Source of the DNA: Planktophila sp965267775
GTDB taxonomy: Bacteria; Actinomycetota; Actinomycetes; Nanopelagicales; Nanopelagicaceae
NCBI GenBank assembly: GCA_965267775.1
Contig: OZ254140.1
Coordinates: 992,001-1,056,000, forward strand
Length of the DNA stretch: 64,000 nucleotides
Direction of reading: 5' to 3'
Made by a program: the position numbers and the translations under genes
Notes under the pieces: generated by a model
Database searches by the model: none
Seen by the model: the letters and a program-made list of their open reading frames with translations, nothing else
Told to the model about the DNA's origin: nothing
Part shown: in pieces, positions 50,294 to 57,348 of the stretch
How positions within the stretch are numbered: the stretch's first letter is position 1
Layout: each line of letters opens with the position of its first letter

Positions 50294-50319
50294 CATTTAA
50301 GCGTTCCCGCGCTTAAATG
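50294..50319. repeat. 10-bp inverted repeat abutting tRNA-Lys
   Basis: CATTTAAGCG and CGCTTAAATG are a perfect 10-bp inverted repeat around TTCCCG. The last base of the right arm is the first base of the mature tRNA-Lys, so the hairpin would sit exactly at the 5' processing site. Confidence 0.7.
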
Positions 50320-50391
50320 GGTTGTTAGCTCAGTTGGTAGAGCAGGTGACTCTTAATCACCGGGTCGGGGGTTCGAGTCCCTCACAACCCA
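50319..50391 (+). tRNA. tRNA-Lys(CTT)
   Basis: Cloverleaf with acceptor GGGTTGT/ACAACCC, anticodon stem GGTGA/TCACC around CTCTTAA with anticodon CTT (reads AAG), T-loop TTCGAGT, discriminator A. CCA not encoded. It marks the left edge of the secreted-protein block. Confidence 0.95.
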
Positions 50392-50421
50392 CTTATGAGC
50401 GTAAGTGGCTCTGAAGAAATC

Positions 50422-50451
50422 CTCACTTCCAGTCGATGACTGGGTGAGTTT
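50422..50451 (+). terminator. Probable terminator after tRNA-Lys
   Basis: Stem CTCAC-(TT bulge)-CCAGTC with GACTGG-GTGAG, 3-nt loop, followed by TTTC. The short T run makes this a modest terminator. Confidence 0.55.
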
Positions 50452-50479
50452 CAATCAGTAGGTTGCGATTTCTGGAGTT

Positions 50480-51517
50480 TTAGCCGCGCAAGCCACTTCT
50501 CGGAATCACATTAATCCAATAGGTGCCGGATATCGCAGAAGCATTGGTCGCAGATTCGGTAGGAACTATCACGGCAGTTAGCCTGCTAGGTCCTTTCACT
50601 GAAGGCTTCCACGAGCAGTTTGCAGTCAGTGAAACTGTGCTCATACCAACACAACCACCAATTGATTTTCCATTACTTTTAAAAGTTACTCTGCCAGCAA
50701 TACTAGAGACAGCGGTAAGGGTCAACGGCTGTCTCAGCACAGCTTTATCTGGATTTCCAGAAACACTTAGCGAAACCGTGGTTGAAGAGTTAAAGTTCAA
50801 AGCGCCAGCTTTGAGATCTGCAACATCAGCTGCTGAAAGCGCTCTGGTGTAGATGGCAACATCATCGAGAACGCCAGTGAATGCAATGTCATTAACTGTC
50901 TTGCCTAGAAAGAAACTAGTTCCAGTCGTCGCACGAGTGTTGCCGGTCCCGCTGTTGAGATAAACACCATCATAATAAAACTTCAGCGTTGTGCCGTCAT
51001 AGGTAACAGCAACGTGATGCCAAGAATTTACAAAATTGGCCACCGTGCTAGATGAATAATCGCAGCCGTACCAATAGACATAGAGACTTGTAGCGCCACC
51101 GAGTCGCAAGTTATTTCCAAGGCATCCCCCAGTGGATCCATAACCAAGAATGCCTCCTAGGTTTCCTGCTGTAGTTTTAAACCAGGCAGCCATTGTGTAC
51201 GGGTTATTTCCGTTAAGAGATGTTGGATATGAAGTTGCCTCAAGGTAAGAGCCTCCATTCAGAGAAAGCCCCTTGCTGGAATTGTTTCCACCTGTAGCCG
51301 TGTAAGCAGGCGAACCGACGTTAGTGAGGTTGAGTGAACCGTAGATCGGGGTTCCAAGCGTTGAACCGTTTTCAAAATTCCAATACGCAACAAGACCAGT
51401 GGTTACATCAGCGGCAGTTGCGGGAGAAGCAAAGAATGGTGGCAGAGCCAAAGTGACAATCAATGATGCGAGCAACGGCAGGCGACCCCAAGAGCGCTTC
51501 AACGTTGGTACATACAT
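50480..51517 (-). CDS. Secreted LamG-like protein with shared C-terminal module
   Basis: Exported protein of 345 residues. The signal peptide ends near SPATAADV (about residue 36). A LamG/concanavalin-like jelly-roll domain covers about 40-235: GLVAYWNFENGS, YTMAAWFKTT, SWHHVAVTYDGTTLKFYYDG, GVLDDVAIYTRALSAADV. These domains often bind glycans or other surface polymers. The Ig-like C-terminal module (about 243-345) has FKSNGKSIGGC, NCSWKP and the tail PRSGLRG, one residue longer than in its relatives. Start ATG 51517 has TAGACT 6 nt upstream. It is divergent from the Gly-rich family member at 51659. Confidence 0.85.
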   Translation of the reverse strand: MYVPTLKRSWGRLPLLASLIVTLALPPFFASPATAADVTTGLVAYWNFENGSTLGTPIYGSLNLTNVGSPAYTATGGNNSSKGLSLNGGSYLEATSYPTSLNGNNPYTMAAWFKTTAGNLGGILGYGSTGGCLGNNLRLGGATSLYVYWYGCDYSSSTVANFVNSWHHVAVTYDGTTLKFYYDGVYLNSGTGNTRATTGTSFFLGKTVNDIAFTGVLDDVAIYTRALSAADVADLKAGALNFNSSTTVSLSVSGNPDKAVLRQPLTLTAVSSIAGRVTFKSNGKSIGGCVGMSTVSLTANCSWKPSVKGPSRLTAVIVPTESATNASAISGTYWINVIPRSGLRG

Positions 51518-51523
51518 TCGGTG

Positions 51524-51529
51524 AGTCTA
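51524..51529 (-). promoter_or_regulatory. -10 element of the LamG-like gene, leaderless
   Basis: Minus-strand TAGACT, 6 nt before ATG 51517. The 141-bp divergent region also holds the promoter of the Gly-rich gene; nothing else is seen in it. Confidence 0.5.
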
Positions 51530-51623
51530 GCAAGGCAGCCTTCTGCCTCCTCTTGAGCACTACTCGATGATTAGAATGCTGAGCTCCACTTCTACTAGAA
51601 CCCTGGTTTAGATTTAGTTCGTC

Positions 51624-51652
51624 TTGCTCGCCGGTTCTCTGCCAATTAAAAT
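51624..51652 (+). promoter_or_regulatory. Promoter of the Gly-rich gene, leaderless
   Basis: TTGCTC (51624-51629), 17 bp, TAAAAT (51647-51652), then 6 nt to ATG 51659. No Shine-Dalgarno. One of the best-formed leaderless promoters in the window. Confidence 0.6.
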
Positions 51653-51658
51653 CCACCA

Positions 51659-52981
51659 ATGAAACGCCTGACTGCAATTGCCTCACTCAGCGGGCTTCTC
51701 CTCTCACTTTTTTCTGCGCCTGCGTCACAAGCAGCAACTGCGGGCACCGGTTCGTGCGCGATCACCGTTACGTCCTCGACAGGTGTTGTTGTGGTCAAAT
51801 CTGGATCGACTTGTTACATCGCATTCACATCAACAGGTTCGAATGCATTTACCGTTCCAGCAGCAGTTACATCACTTGACCTTCTCATTATTGGTGGCGG
51901 TGGAGCTGGTGGAAACTATGCATTTGCGGGTGGCGGTGGAGCTGGTGAAGTCGCAGTAGCAACTGGTTATTCAGTAACACCTTCATCTTCCATTTCAGTA
52001 TCAGTGGGAGCAGGCGGTACCGGAGATGGAAGTTCAACAAGTGCAATTTCTACATCTGGATCAAACTCATGGGTTGGAAGTGCAACTGGTGTTGTTGCAA
52101 ATGGAGGCGGTGCTGGAGCCTCTTTCAGTTCAAGTAGTAATAGCAGCGGTGGTAGCGGCGGCGGTGGTAGCGAAGGTACGAGAAGCGGCGCCGTTGGTGC
52201 ATCTGTGAAGTCAAGCTACGGAACGGCAACTCGCTATGGAAATGCTGGTGGATCTTTTACAGGGCCAACGACAGGAACTCAAGCAGGTAGCGGTGGCGGT
52301 GGTGCCGGTGCTGCCGGCGCAAGTGTTGCAGCTTCAACATTAGGTGTTCCATCTGCAGGTGGTAGTGGAACTAATGCAGTCTCTTCTTGGTTGTCAGCAA
52401 TCAGTTCAGGTATGACAGCTATTACTGGTTGGGTAACTGCAACGTCAGGTGGGTATATCGCCGGTGGTGGTGGCGGTGGTGGAAATGACGGTGCCACTCC
52501 AAATGGTGGCGGTGGTGCAGGTGGCGGTGGCGGTGGTGGCCCAAGAAATGTTGGGGCTGGAGCCGCAGGTATCGCAAATACAGGAAGCGGTGGAGGCGGT
52601 GCAAATTACGTCGGACCAGCGGTAGCTGGTGGCAATGGTGGTTCCGGACTCATTGTTATTAAATTTGGTGCTCCACCAAGTTCTTCTTCCATCAGCATCT
52701 CTGCATCCTTCAGCAATACTTATCGCACCTCATCATCTATTACTGCAACGCTCGGCGTCGCTGGCACAGATGGAAAAGTTACTTACTATCAAAATGGAAA
52801 GAAGATTCCTGGCTGTATCAATATTCTCAGCGTGAGCCTCTCAGCTACCTGCAACTGGCGTCCAACCACGCGTGGATCGGTCACTCTGTATGCCACTTTG
52901 GTGCCATCTTCGGCTGGAATCTCCTCATCAACTTCAGCTTTTGTTCAAGCTGTCGTAGGCACTAGAACCGTAAAGCGCTAA
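51659..52981 (+). CDS. Secreted Gly-rich protein with shared C-terminal module
   Basis: Exported protein of 440 residues. Signal peptide MKRLTAIASLSGLLLSLFSA...SQAAT. A short beta region with two Cys (C33, C52) leads into LDLLIIGGGGAGG, the start of a glycine-rich domain (about 75-335) dense in GGGG runs and Ser, like the Gly-rich domains of adhesin and tail-tip-like proteins. The Ig-like C-terminal module (about 340-440) has YYQNGKKIPGC, TCNWRP and the tail GTRTVKR. That module is nearly the same as in the next gene (53013-54032), consistent with tandem duplication of the module. Surface adhesin or matrix role is inference. Confidence 0.85.
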   Translation: MKRLTAIASLSGLLLSLFSAPASQAATAGTGSCAITVTSSTGVVVVKSGSTCYIAFTSTGSNAFTVPAAVTSLDLLIIGGGGAGGNYAFAGGGGAGEVAVATGYSVTPSSSISVSVGAGGTGDGSSTSAISTSGSNSWVGSATGVVANGGGAGASFSSSSNSSGGSGGGGSEGTRSGAVGASVKSSYGTATRYGNAGGSFTGPTTGTQAGSGGGGAGAAGASVAASTLGVPSAGGSGTNAVSSWLSAISSGMTAITGWVTATSGGYIAGGGGGGGNDGATPNGGGGAGGGGGGGPRNVGAGAAGIANTGSGGGGANYVGPAVAGGNGGSGLIVIKFGAPPSSSSISISASFSNTYRTSSSITATLGVAGTDGKVTYYQNGKKIPGCINILSVSLSATCNWRPTTRGSVTLYATLVPSSAGISSSTSAFVQAVVGTRTVKR

Positions 52982-53000
52982 AGGTTCAAAGTTTTACCCC

Positions 53001-53006
53001 GATAAT
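53001..53006 (+). promoter_or_regulatory. -10 element of the 53013 gene, leaderless
   Basis: GATAAT, 6 nt before ATG 53013, inside the 31-bp gap after the Gly-rich gene; this allows separate expression of the second tandem member. Confidence 0.45.
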
Positions 53007-53012
53007 TGGCAG

Positions 53013-54032
53013 ATGAGAATCCGGGTCTATCTCGCAATTGTTGCGATCTTGGCCTCGTCTATTTATTTATCCCCTCAAGCAGAAGCAACTACATGGACTT
53101 TGATTTACCAGACGACAAGTACCCAGCGCGACGCAAACCAATATGCAATCTACACCGCAGGCTATGAGCGAAATGGTGCGGCTCAAACCGCCGCTGCAGG
53201 CCAGAACTTCAGCCAAGTGCGATGGCGTATGGAGATGACCATAAGCGGCACGCTCTACTACGTTGATGCGTATTTCGATAAGTGGAGTGGTGCAACTCTT
53301 GCAGACCTTCAGTTTCCTGATTACGCAAACATATTGAATTTACAGAAGAACGTTACAAATCTTGTTGTTACTTCAAATTACTCCCCCGTGAAGACTGGAA
53401 GTTATGCGCTGGGACGTGTTGAGATTTGGCCCTACAACTACTCCCAATCGACGACCGGTATTTCGCCAGCTGGTAGCGCATCCATCTTCGACTTTGACGA
53501 TTCTGCAGCTATAGGAACGAACGGCCACGGTACCTTCCAATTGCACAACCTCACCGACACTCAAACTGTCCTAGCGTGGAACAGATCGCGATACGGCGAT
53601 ACAGCCGAGTTAGGCTTCGGTCCTTGCAAGATTGGCGCAACACCATGCACGAATACTGACTGGACTCTTGAAACAGGGTTATCTCCATCGGCCTTTAAAT
53701 TTCAGGTCTTTATCGGAACCGCTGCACCCAGCGCATCATCTTTAAGTATCGCACCCGGTGGAAGTAGCATCTATCGAACGTCATCAACGATCACTGCGAC
53801 TCTCGGCGTTGCAGGTAGCGATGGAAAGGTAACGTTCTATCAGAACGGCAAGCGCATATCCGGGTGTATCAATATCTCTAGCTCTAACCTTGCGGCAACA
53901 TGCAACTGGAAGCCATCCACTCGTGGACGAGTAAATCTCTATGCCACTCTCGCCCCAACTTCAGCCGGATACCTGGCGTCGACATCACCTATCGTTCTAG
54001 CAAACGTAGGGACCCGAATAGTCAAACGTTAA
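53013..54032 (+). CDS. Secreted EIWP-domain protein with shared C-terminal module
   Basis: Exported protein of 339 residues. Signal peptide ends near AEATTW (about 26). The central domain (about 60-230) contains FSQVRWRMEM, GRVEIWPYNYSQ, SPAGSASIFDFDDSA, GTFQLHN, AWNRSRYGDTAELGFG and DWTLETG, matching the central domain of the protein at 8325-9695 block for block. The Ig-like C-terminal module (about 238-339) has FYQNGKRISGC, TCNWKP and the tail GTRIVKR. It lacks the FN3 domain of its distant partner. Function unknown; the central domain may be lectin-like. Confidence 0.84.
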   Translation: MRIRVYLAIVAILASSIYLSPQAEATTWTLIYQTTSTQRDANQYAIYTAGYERNGAAQTAAAGQNFSQVRWRMEMTISGTLYYVDAYFDKWSGATLADLQFPDYANILNLQKNVTNLVVTSNYSPVKTGSYALGRVEIWPYNYSQSTTGISPAGSASIFDFDDSAAIGTNGHGTFQLHNLTDTQTVLAWNRSRYGDTAELGFGPCKIGATPCTNTDWTLETGLSPSAFKFQVFIGTAAPSASSLSIAPGGSSIYRTSSTITATLGVAGSDGKVTFYQNGKRISGCINISSSNLAATCNWKPSTRGRVNLYATLAPTSAGYLASTSPIVLANVGTRIVKR

Positions 54033-54079
54033 TCTCTCAAGACTCTTGCAGGACGAATTACCATCAAGAATTTCTGAGG

Positions 54080-54094
54080 TTAAGCGTCGCTTAA
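54080..54094. repeat. Short palindrome TTAAGCG-T-CGCTTAA
   Basis: Perfect 7-bp palindrome between the convergent 53013 gene and the pullulanase. It repeats the TTAAGCG/CGCTTAA pair found beside tRNA-Lys (50294-50319). No T run, so not a standard terminator. Confidence 0.5.
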
Positions 54095-54098
54095 GGAA

Positions 54099-56465
54099 CT
54101 ACTGAGTGAGCACCATCGTCGATTGTCCCGGAACAACTACCTTGCCCGCATTGAGCACCTGAAGAACCTTCGTACCAATCTGAGATCCCTTGGCAAGAAT
54201 GTTCCACTTCTTGGCATTGGGTAGCGTCACAGAGGCGGCTGCAGGATCTGCATTGTGAATAACAACAATCGTTGATGCCTTATCCCCTAGAGCTTTTCCA
54301 TTGAGCGAATAAGCAATTACTGAATCGCTACCTTTGAGAAACTTAAGGTTCGTCTTTACCGCAGCAGTTGTAGTCATTCTAAAAGCTGGATGTGCAGCAC
54401 GAAGCGCAATCAGTCCTTTGAAGTAATTGACCGTGGCACTGTATTTCAACTTTGTACTCCACTTCAGTGAGTTAGTTGAATCATCGGACTTATAACTATT
54501 GTCATCGCCATTCTTTGAGCGTAAGAACTCTTGTCCTGCCTGCATAAATGGAACACCTTGCGATAAGAATGCGACAGATGTTGAAAATTGACTGAGCTGT
54601 GCGATTCCAGTTGGAGAGATTCCCTTCACACTTGCCGTTAATTTGTCAGCCAAAGTTAGGTTGTCATGTGCCTCTATATAATTTACTGATTGCATAGGTG
54701 AACTGGTGACCCACTTATTCAGGAATGCCGGACTATAGAGAGTATTACCAGCGATTCCAGGATAGATATCTCCGACAGAAGTTACTTTGCCTGTGGCCCA
54801 TCCTGTATCGGCTGGCTTAAAGACAGAGCCCTTAAGTCCATCGCGAAGTTGATCATTGAAGTGAGCAACATTGGTGAGCTGTGAAATGTTGCTCTGGCTT
54901 GCACGAAGCTCTTGCGGCAAAGTGCCCATCTCCCAACCTTCACCAATGATGATGATTGTTGGATCGATACCTTTGAGCACTTTTGAAACATCATTGATTG
55001 TCTTGATATCCATAAGACCCATCAAGTCAAAGCGGAAACCGTCAAAGTTATATTCATTTGCCCAGTACTTCACTGAATCGACAATGAACTTTCGAACCAT
55101 AGGGCGCTCGGTTGCAACATCGTTGCCACATCCGCTTCCATTTGTAAGAGTTCCATTCTCATCAGTTCTGAAGAAATATCCCGGAATAATGAGGTTCTCG
55201 CTAAAGGTATTTGCGTTATAGACATGGTTGTAAACAACATCCATATTTACTCGCAGACCTATCTTATGCATTGCAAGAATTGCGCTCTTTAGTTCGGTAA
55301 TTCGCGCAGTTGGTTTAGTTGGGTCAGAACTATATGAACCTTCTGGTACGTTGTAATTCTGTGGGTCATACCCCCAGTTAAATGTTGGTGCTGCTTCATC
55401 CACCGATGCGTAGTCATAGACTGGCAATAGTTCGACGTGAGTGACACCGAGATCTTTAATTGCTGAGATTCCTGTTGTTACCCCACCGCTCTTTGTATTG
55501 GTCTCTGTAAAAGCTAGGAATTTGCCCTTATTGCTTGTAGAGATTCCACTTGAGGAATCCATAGAAAGGTCACGAACATGGAGTTCGTAGATAACAGCAT
55601 CGGTTGGCTTTCCGCTGAATTTCGGCTTCTCTTTACTCCAGCCTGAAGGGTTGGTCTTTGAAAGATCAACAACAACACCACGGGCACCATTAATCGTTGT
55701 CGCACGAACATAAGGATCAACAGCCTCGTTATTTGCACCATCTAAGGTCACTCGATAGTTGTAGATCAAACCGTTCTTATCGCCAGTGAGAGTCTTAACC
55801 CAAGTTCCATTGATATCTGGCGTCATTGCAAATTCAACTCCAGATGAAAGTGTTGAATCAGCTTTCTCGTAGGTCACCAATGTGACGGCAATTGCTGTTG
55901 GTGCCCAGACTCGAAACTGAGTTGAAGTTGAAGAGTAAGTGTTTCCAAGATCGCTGCCGGTGTATGTGTACTTCGCGGCGAAATCTGGAGAGTCGTAGAG
56001 TTTAGAAAGTTTATTTCCAGCAGCTACAGGAGCTGGCGTCGTCGGAAGGGCATAGTAAATAGTTGGATCATTTTGACGAAGCCAGATTTCAGTTACTCCA
56101 TCTGCACCGAATTTGGTGATGAATCGATCATCAGGAACGTCTTTCGAGAGCCACTCCCCCTTGCGGACGATTATTCCCAAATTATCAAACTTATCCATTC
56201 CGGTGATTTCGACAGTTGCAATTTTGCCGTAGGTGTCATCTCCGGTGAATTGAACGCCTGACTTATTCACATCGACATCAGCGCCGGTCAACATGTTCTT
56301 CCAGATCCAGAGGTTCCATGTCGCATAATCTGGTTCTGTGCGTTGATAATGAACTGTCAGCTTTATCGTCTCAGGGTTAGCCGCGCTGGAAAGGGCTGGG
56401 AATCCCGTTGCAAAGATTGCGATAAGCGAGGCAACGACAACTGATCTACGGAGTGAAATTCTCAT
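54099..56465 (-). CDS. Secreted type I pullulanase (GH13)
   Basis: Exported alpha-1,6 debranching enzyme for pullulan, glycogen or amylopectin, 788 residues. Signal peptide MRISLRRSVVVASLIAIFA...SSAAN. The N-terminal PUD/CBM41-like starch-binding domain (about 32-140; YATWNLWIWKNM) is followed by a CBM48-like domain (about 165-280) and the GH13 barrel with the type I pullulanase signature NWGYDPQNYNVPEGSYS. Catalytic regions are DVVYNH, GFRFDLMGL (nucleophile Asp, about 479), IGEGWEMG (acid Glu, about 508) and YIEAHDN. There is no C-terminal Ig-like family module. ATG 56465 has TAATAT 6 nt upstream. It sits inside the secreted-protein block and suggests use of algal or detrital storage glucans. 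Confidence 0.93.
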   Translation of the reverse strand: MRISLRRSVVVASLIAIFATGFPALSSAANPETIKLTVHYQRTEPDYATWNLWIWKNMLTGADVDVNKSGVQFTGDDTYGKIATVEITGMDKFDNLGIIVRKGEWLSKDVPDDRFITKFGADGVTEIWLRQNDPTIYYALPTTPAPVAAGNKLSKLYDSPDFAAKYTYTGSDLGNTYSSTSTQFRVWAPTAIAVTLVTYEKADSTLSSGVEFAMTPDINGTWVKTLTGDKNGLIYNYRVTLDGANNEAVDPYVRATTINGARGVVVDLSKTNPSGWSKEKPKFSGKPTDAVIYELHVRDLSMDSSSGISTSNKGKFLAFTETNTKSGGVTTGISAIKDLGVTHVELLPVYDYASVDEAAPTFNWGYDPQNYNVPEGSYSSDPTKPTARITELKSAILAMHKIGLRVNMDVVYNHVYNANTFSENLIIPGYFFRTDENGTLTNGSGCGNDVATERPMVRKFIVDSVKYWANEYNFDGFRFDLMGLMDIKTINDVSKVLKGIDPTIIIIGEGWEMGTLPQELRASQSNISQLTNVAHFNDQLRDGLKGSVFKPADTGWATGKVTSVGDIYPGIAGNTLYSPAFLNKWVTSSPMQSVNYIEAHDNLTLADKLTASVKGISPTGIAQLSQFSTSVAFLSQGVPFMQAGQEFLRSKNGDDNSYKSDDSTNSLKWSTKLKYSATVNYFKGLIALRAAHPAFRMTTTAAVKTNLKFLKGSDSVIAYSLNGKALGDKASTIVVIHNADPAAASVTLPNAKKWNILAKGSQIGTKVLQVLNAGKVVVPGQSTMVLTQ

Positions 56466-56471
56466 TCCTAA

Positions 56472-56477
56472 ATATTA
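56472..56477 (-). promoter_or_regulatory. -10 element of the pullulanase gene, leaderless
   Basis: Minus-strand TAATAT, 6 nt before ATG 56465. The intervening TTAGGA contains an AGGA only 2-3 nt from the ATG, too close to act as a normal ribosome site. Confidence 0.5.
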
Positions 56478-56515
56478 AGGTGGAAGCCCTTCAAAGAGAA
56501 GCCTGGGTTATTAAT

Positions 56516-57313
56516 TTAAGCGTAAGGATTCTCACCCTCTTCACGCTTTACGCCATAACTTGTGTAATGCTCAATAGTCGTCCAGCCGAGTTTGTCATAG
56601 AGAACCTTGCCGGCATCTGTGGCCACAAGAGCAAAGTCCTTTCCACCAAGTTCAGTGTGCAGCTTCATTACATATTTCAATAGTTCTGCGCCATACCCCT
56701 GCTTCTGATGTGCTTGTGGTGTTGCCATGCTCCAGATTCCGACGTAATCACCTTGATGGATGGCTGTCACGATTGAGACTATCTCGCCATCTTTCTTGAG
56801 CGCATAGGTGTAATCATCTGGATGGACCACAAATATCTTCAGGAAGGCATCACGCATCTCATCCGGCGCATTTCCATAGACAATCACGAAGAGATCCCAG
56901 AGAATTCGGCGACTCTCTTCATTAGGTGGAAATCGCTCGACGGAAAGTCCTTCACGCAGAGAGAAGTTATCAAGTGAAAGATCTGGCTTCCACATCATCA
57001 ACGGAGAAGTACTTCGAGGCACCCACCCTTTACTCAAGAGATGGGCTGCGACACCAAGGCCCGCTCCAAAGAGTTTGATTGTTCCTGAAACATTTGCCAA
57101 TTCAAATTGCGAAATGATTTCATCCGCTGCTTCATTGCGATTCTTGAATACCAAACCGCCATTGAATATTTCAAAAGGAACACCTGATACGCCTGCCGAC
57201 CATCCATCACCTTCAAGGATTTTCGCCTCTGGAAATTCTGAAGCGAAAATGTCGGCATTCGCGGAGAGCCTCTTTACGAGCTCAAGGCGTTCTTCCTGGG
57301 TGGTCTTATACAT
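56516..57313 (-). CDS. GNAT-family acetyltransferase
   Basis: Cytoplasmic N-acetyltransferase of 265 residues. The C-terminal GNAT fold (about 130-255) shows the acetyl-CoA loop PQAHQKQGYGAELLKYVM (Q-x-x-G-x-G/A pattern) after the beta-4 strand GIWSMATP, and ends with LYDKLGWTTIEHYTSYG. The N-terminal half (about 1-120) is a second, degenerate domain typical of two-lobed GNATs. Substrate unknown. It has a full promoter of its own that abuts the stop codon of the upstream propeller gene. Confidence 0.85.
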   Translation of the reverse strand: MYKTTQEERLELVKRLSANADIFASEFPEAKILEGDGWSAGVSGVPFEIFNGGLVFKNRNEAADEIISQFELANVSGTIKLFGAGLGVAAHLLSKGWVPRSTSPLMMWKPDLSLDNFSLREGLSVERFPPNEESRRILWDLFVIVYGNAPDEMRDAFLKIFVVHPDDYTYALKKDGEIVSIVTAIHQGDYVGIWSMATPQAHQKQGYGAELLKYVMKLHTELGGKDFALVATDAGKVLYDKLGWTTIEHYTSYGVKREEGENPYA

Positions 57314-57319
57314 TCAGGA

Positions 57320-57348
57320 AGCCTAATCGAGAGTCCTTTTTCAATCAA
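57320..57348 (-). promoter_or_regulatory. Promoter of the GNAT gene, leaderless
   Basis: Minus-strand TTGATT (57343-57348), 17 bp, TAGGCT (57320-57325), 6 nt, ATG 57313. The -35 directly touches the stop codon of the gene ending at 57349. Confidence 0.6.

Noticed and set aside
52279..52604. Minus-strand Pro- and His-rich frames
   Set aside because: They are antisense to the GGGG-rich coding region of the Gly-rich protein.
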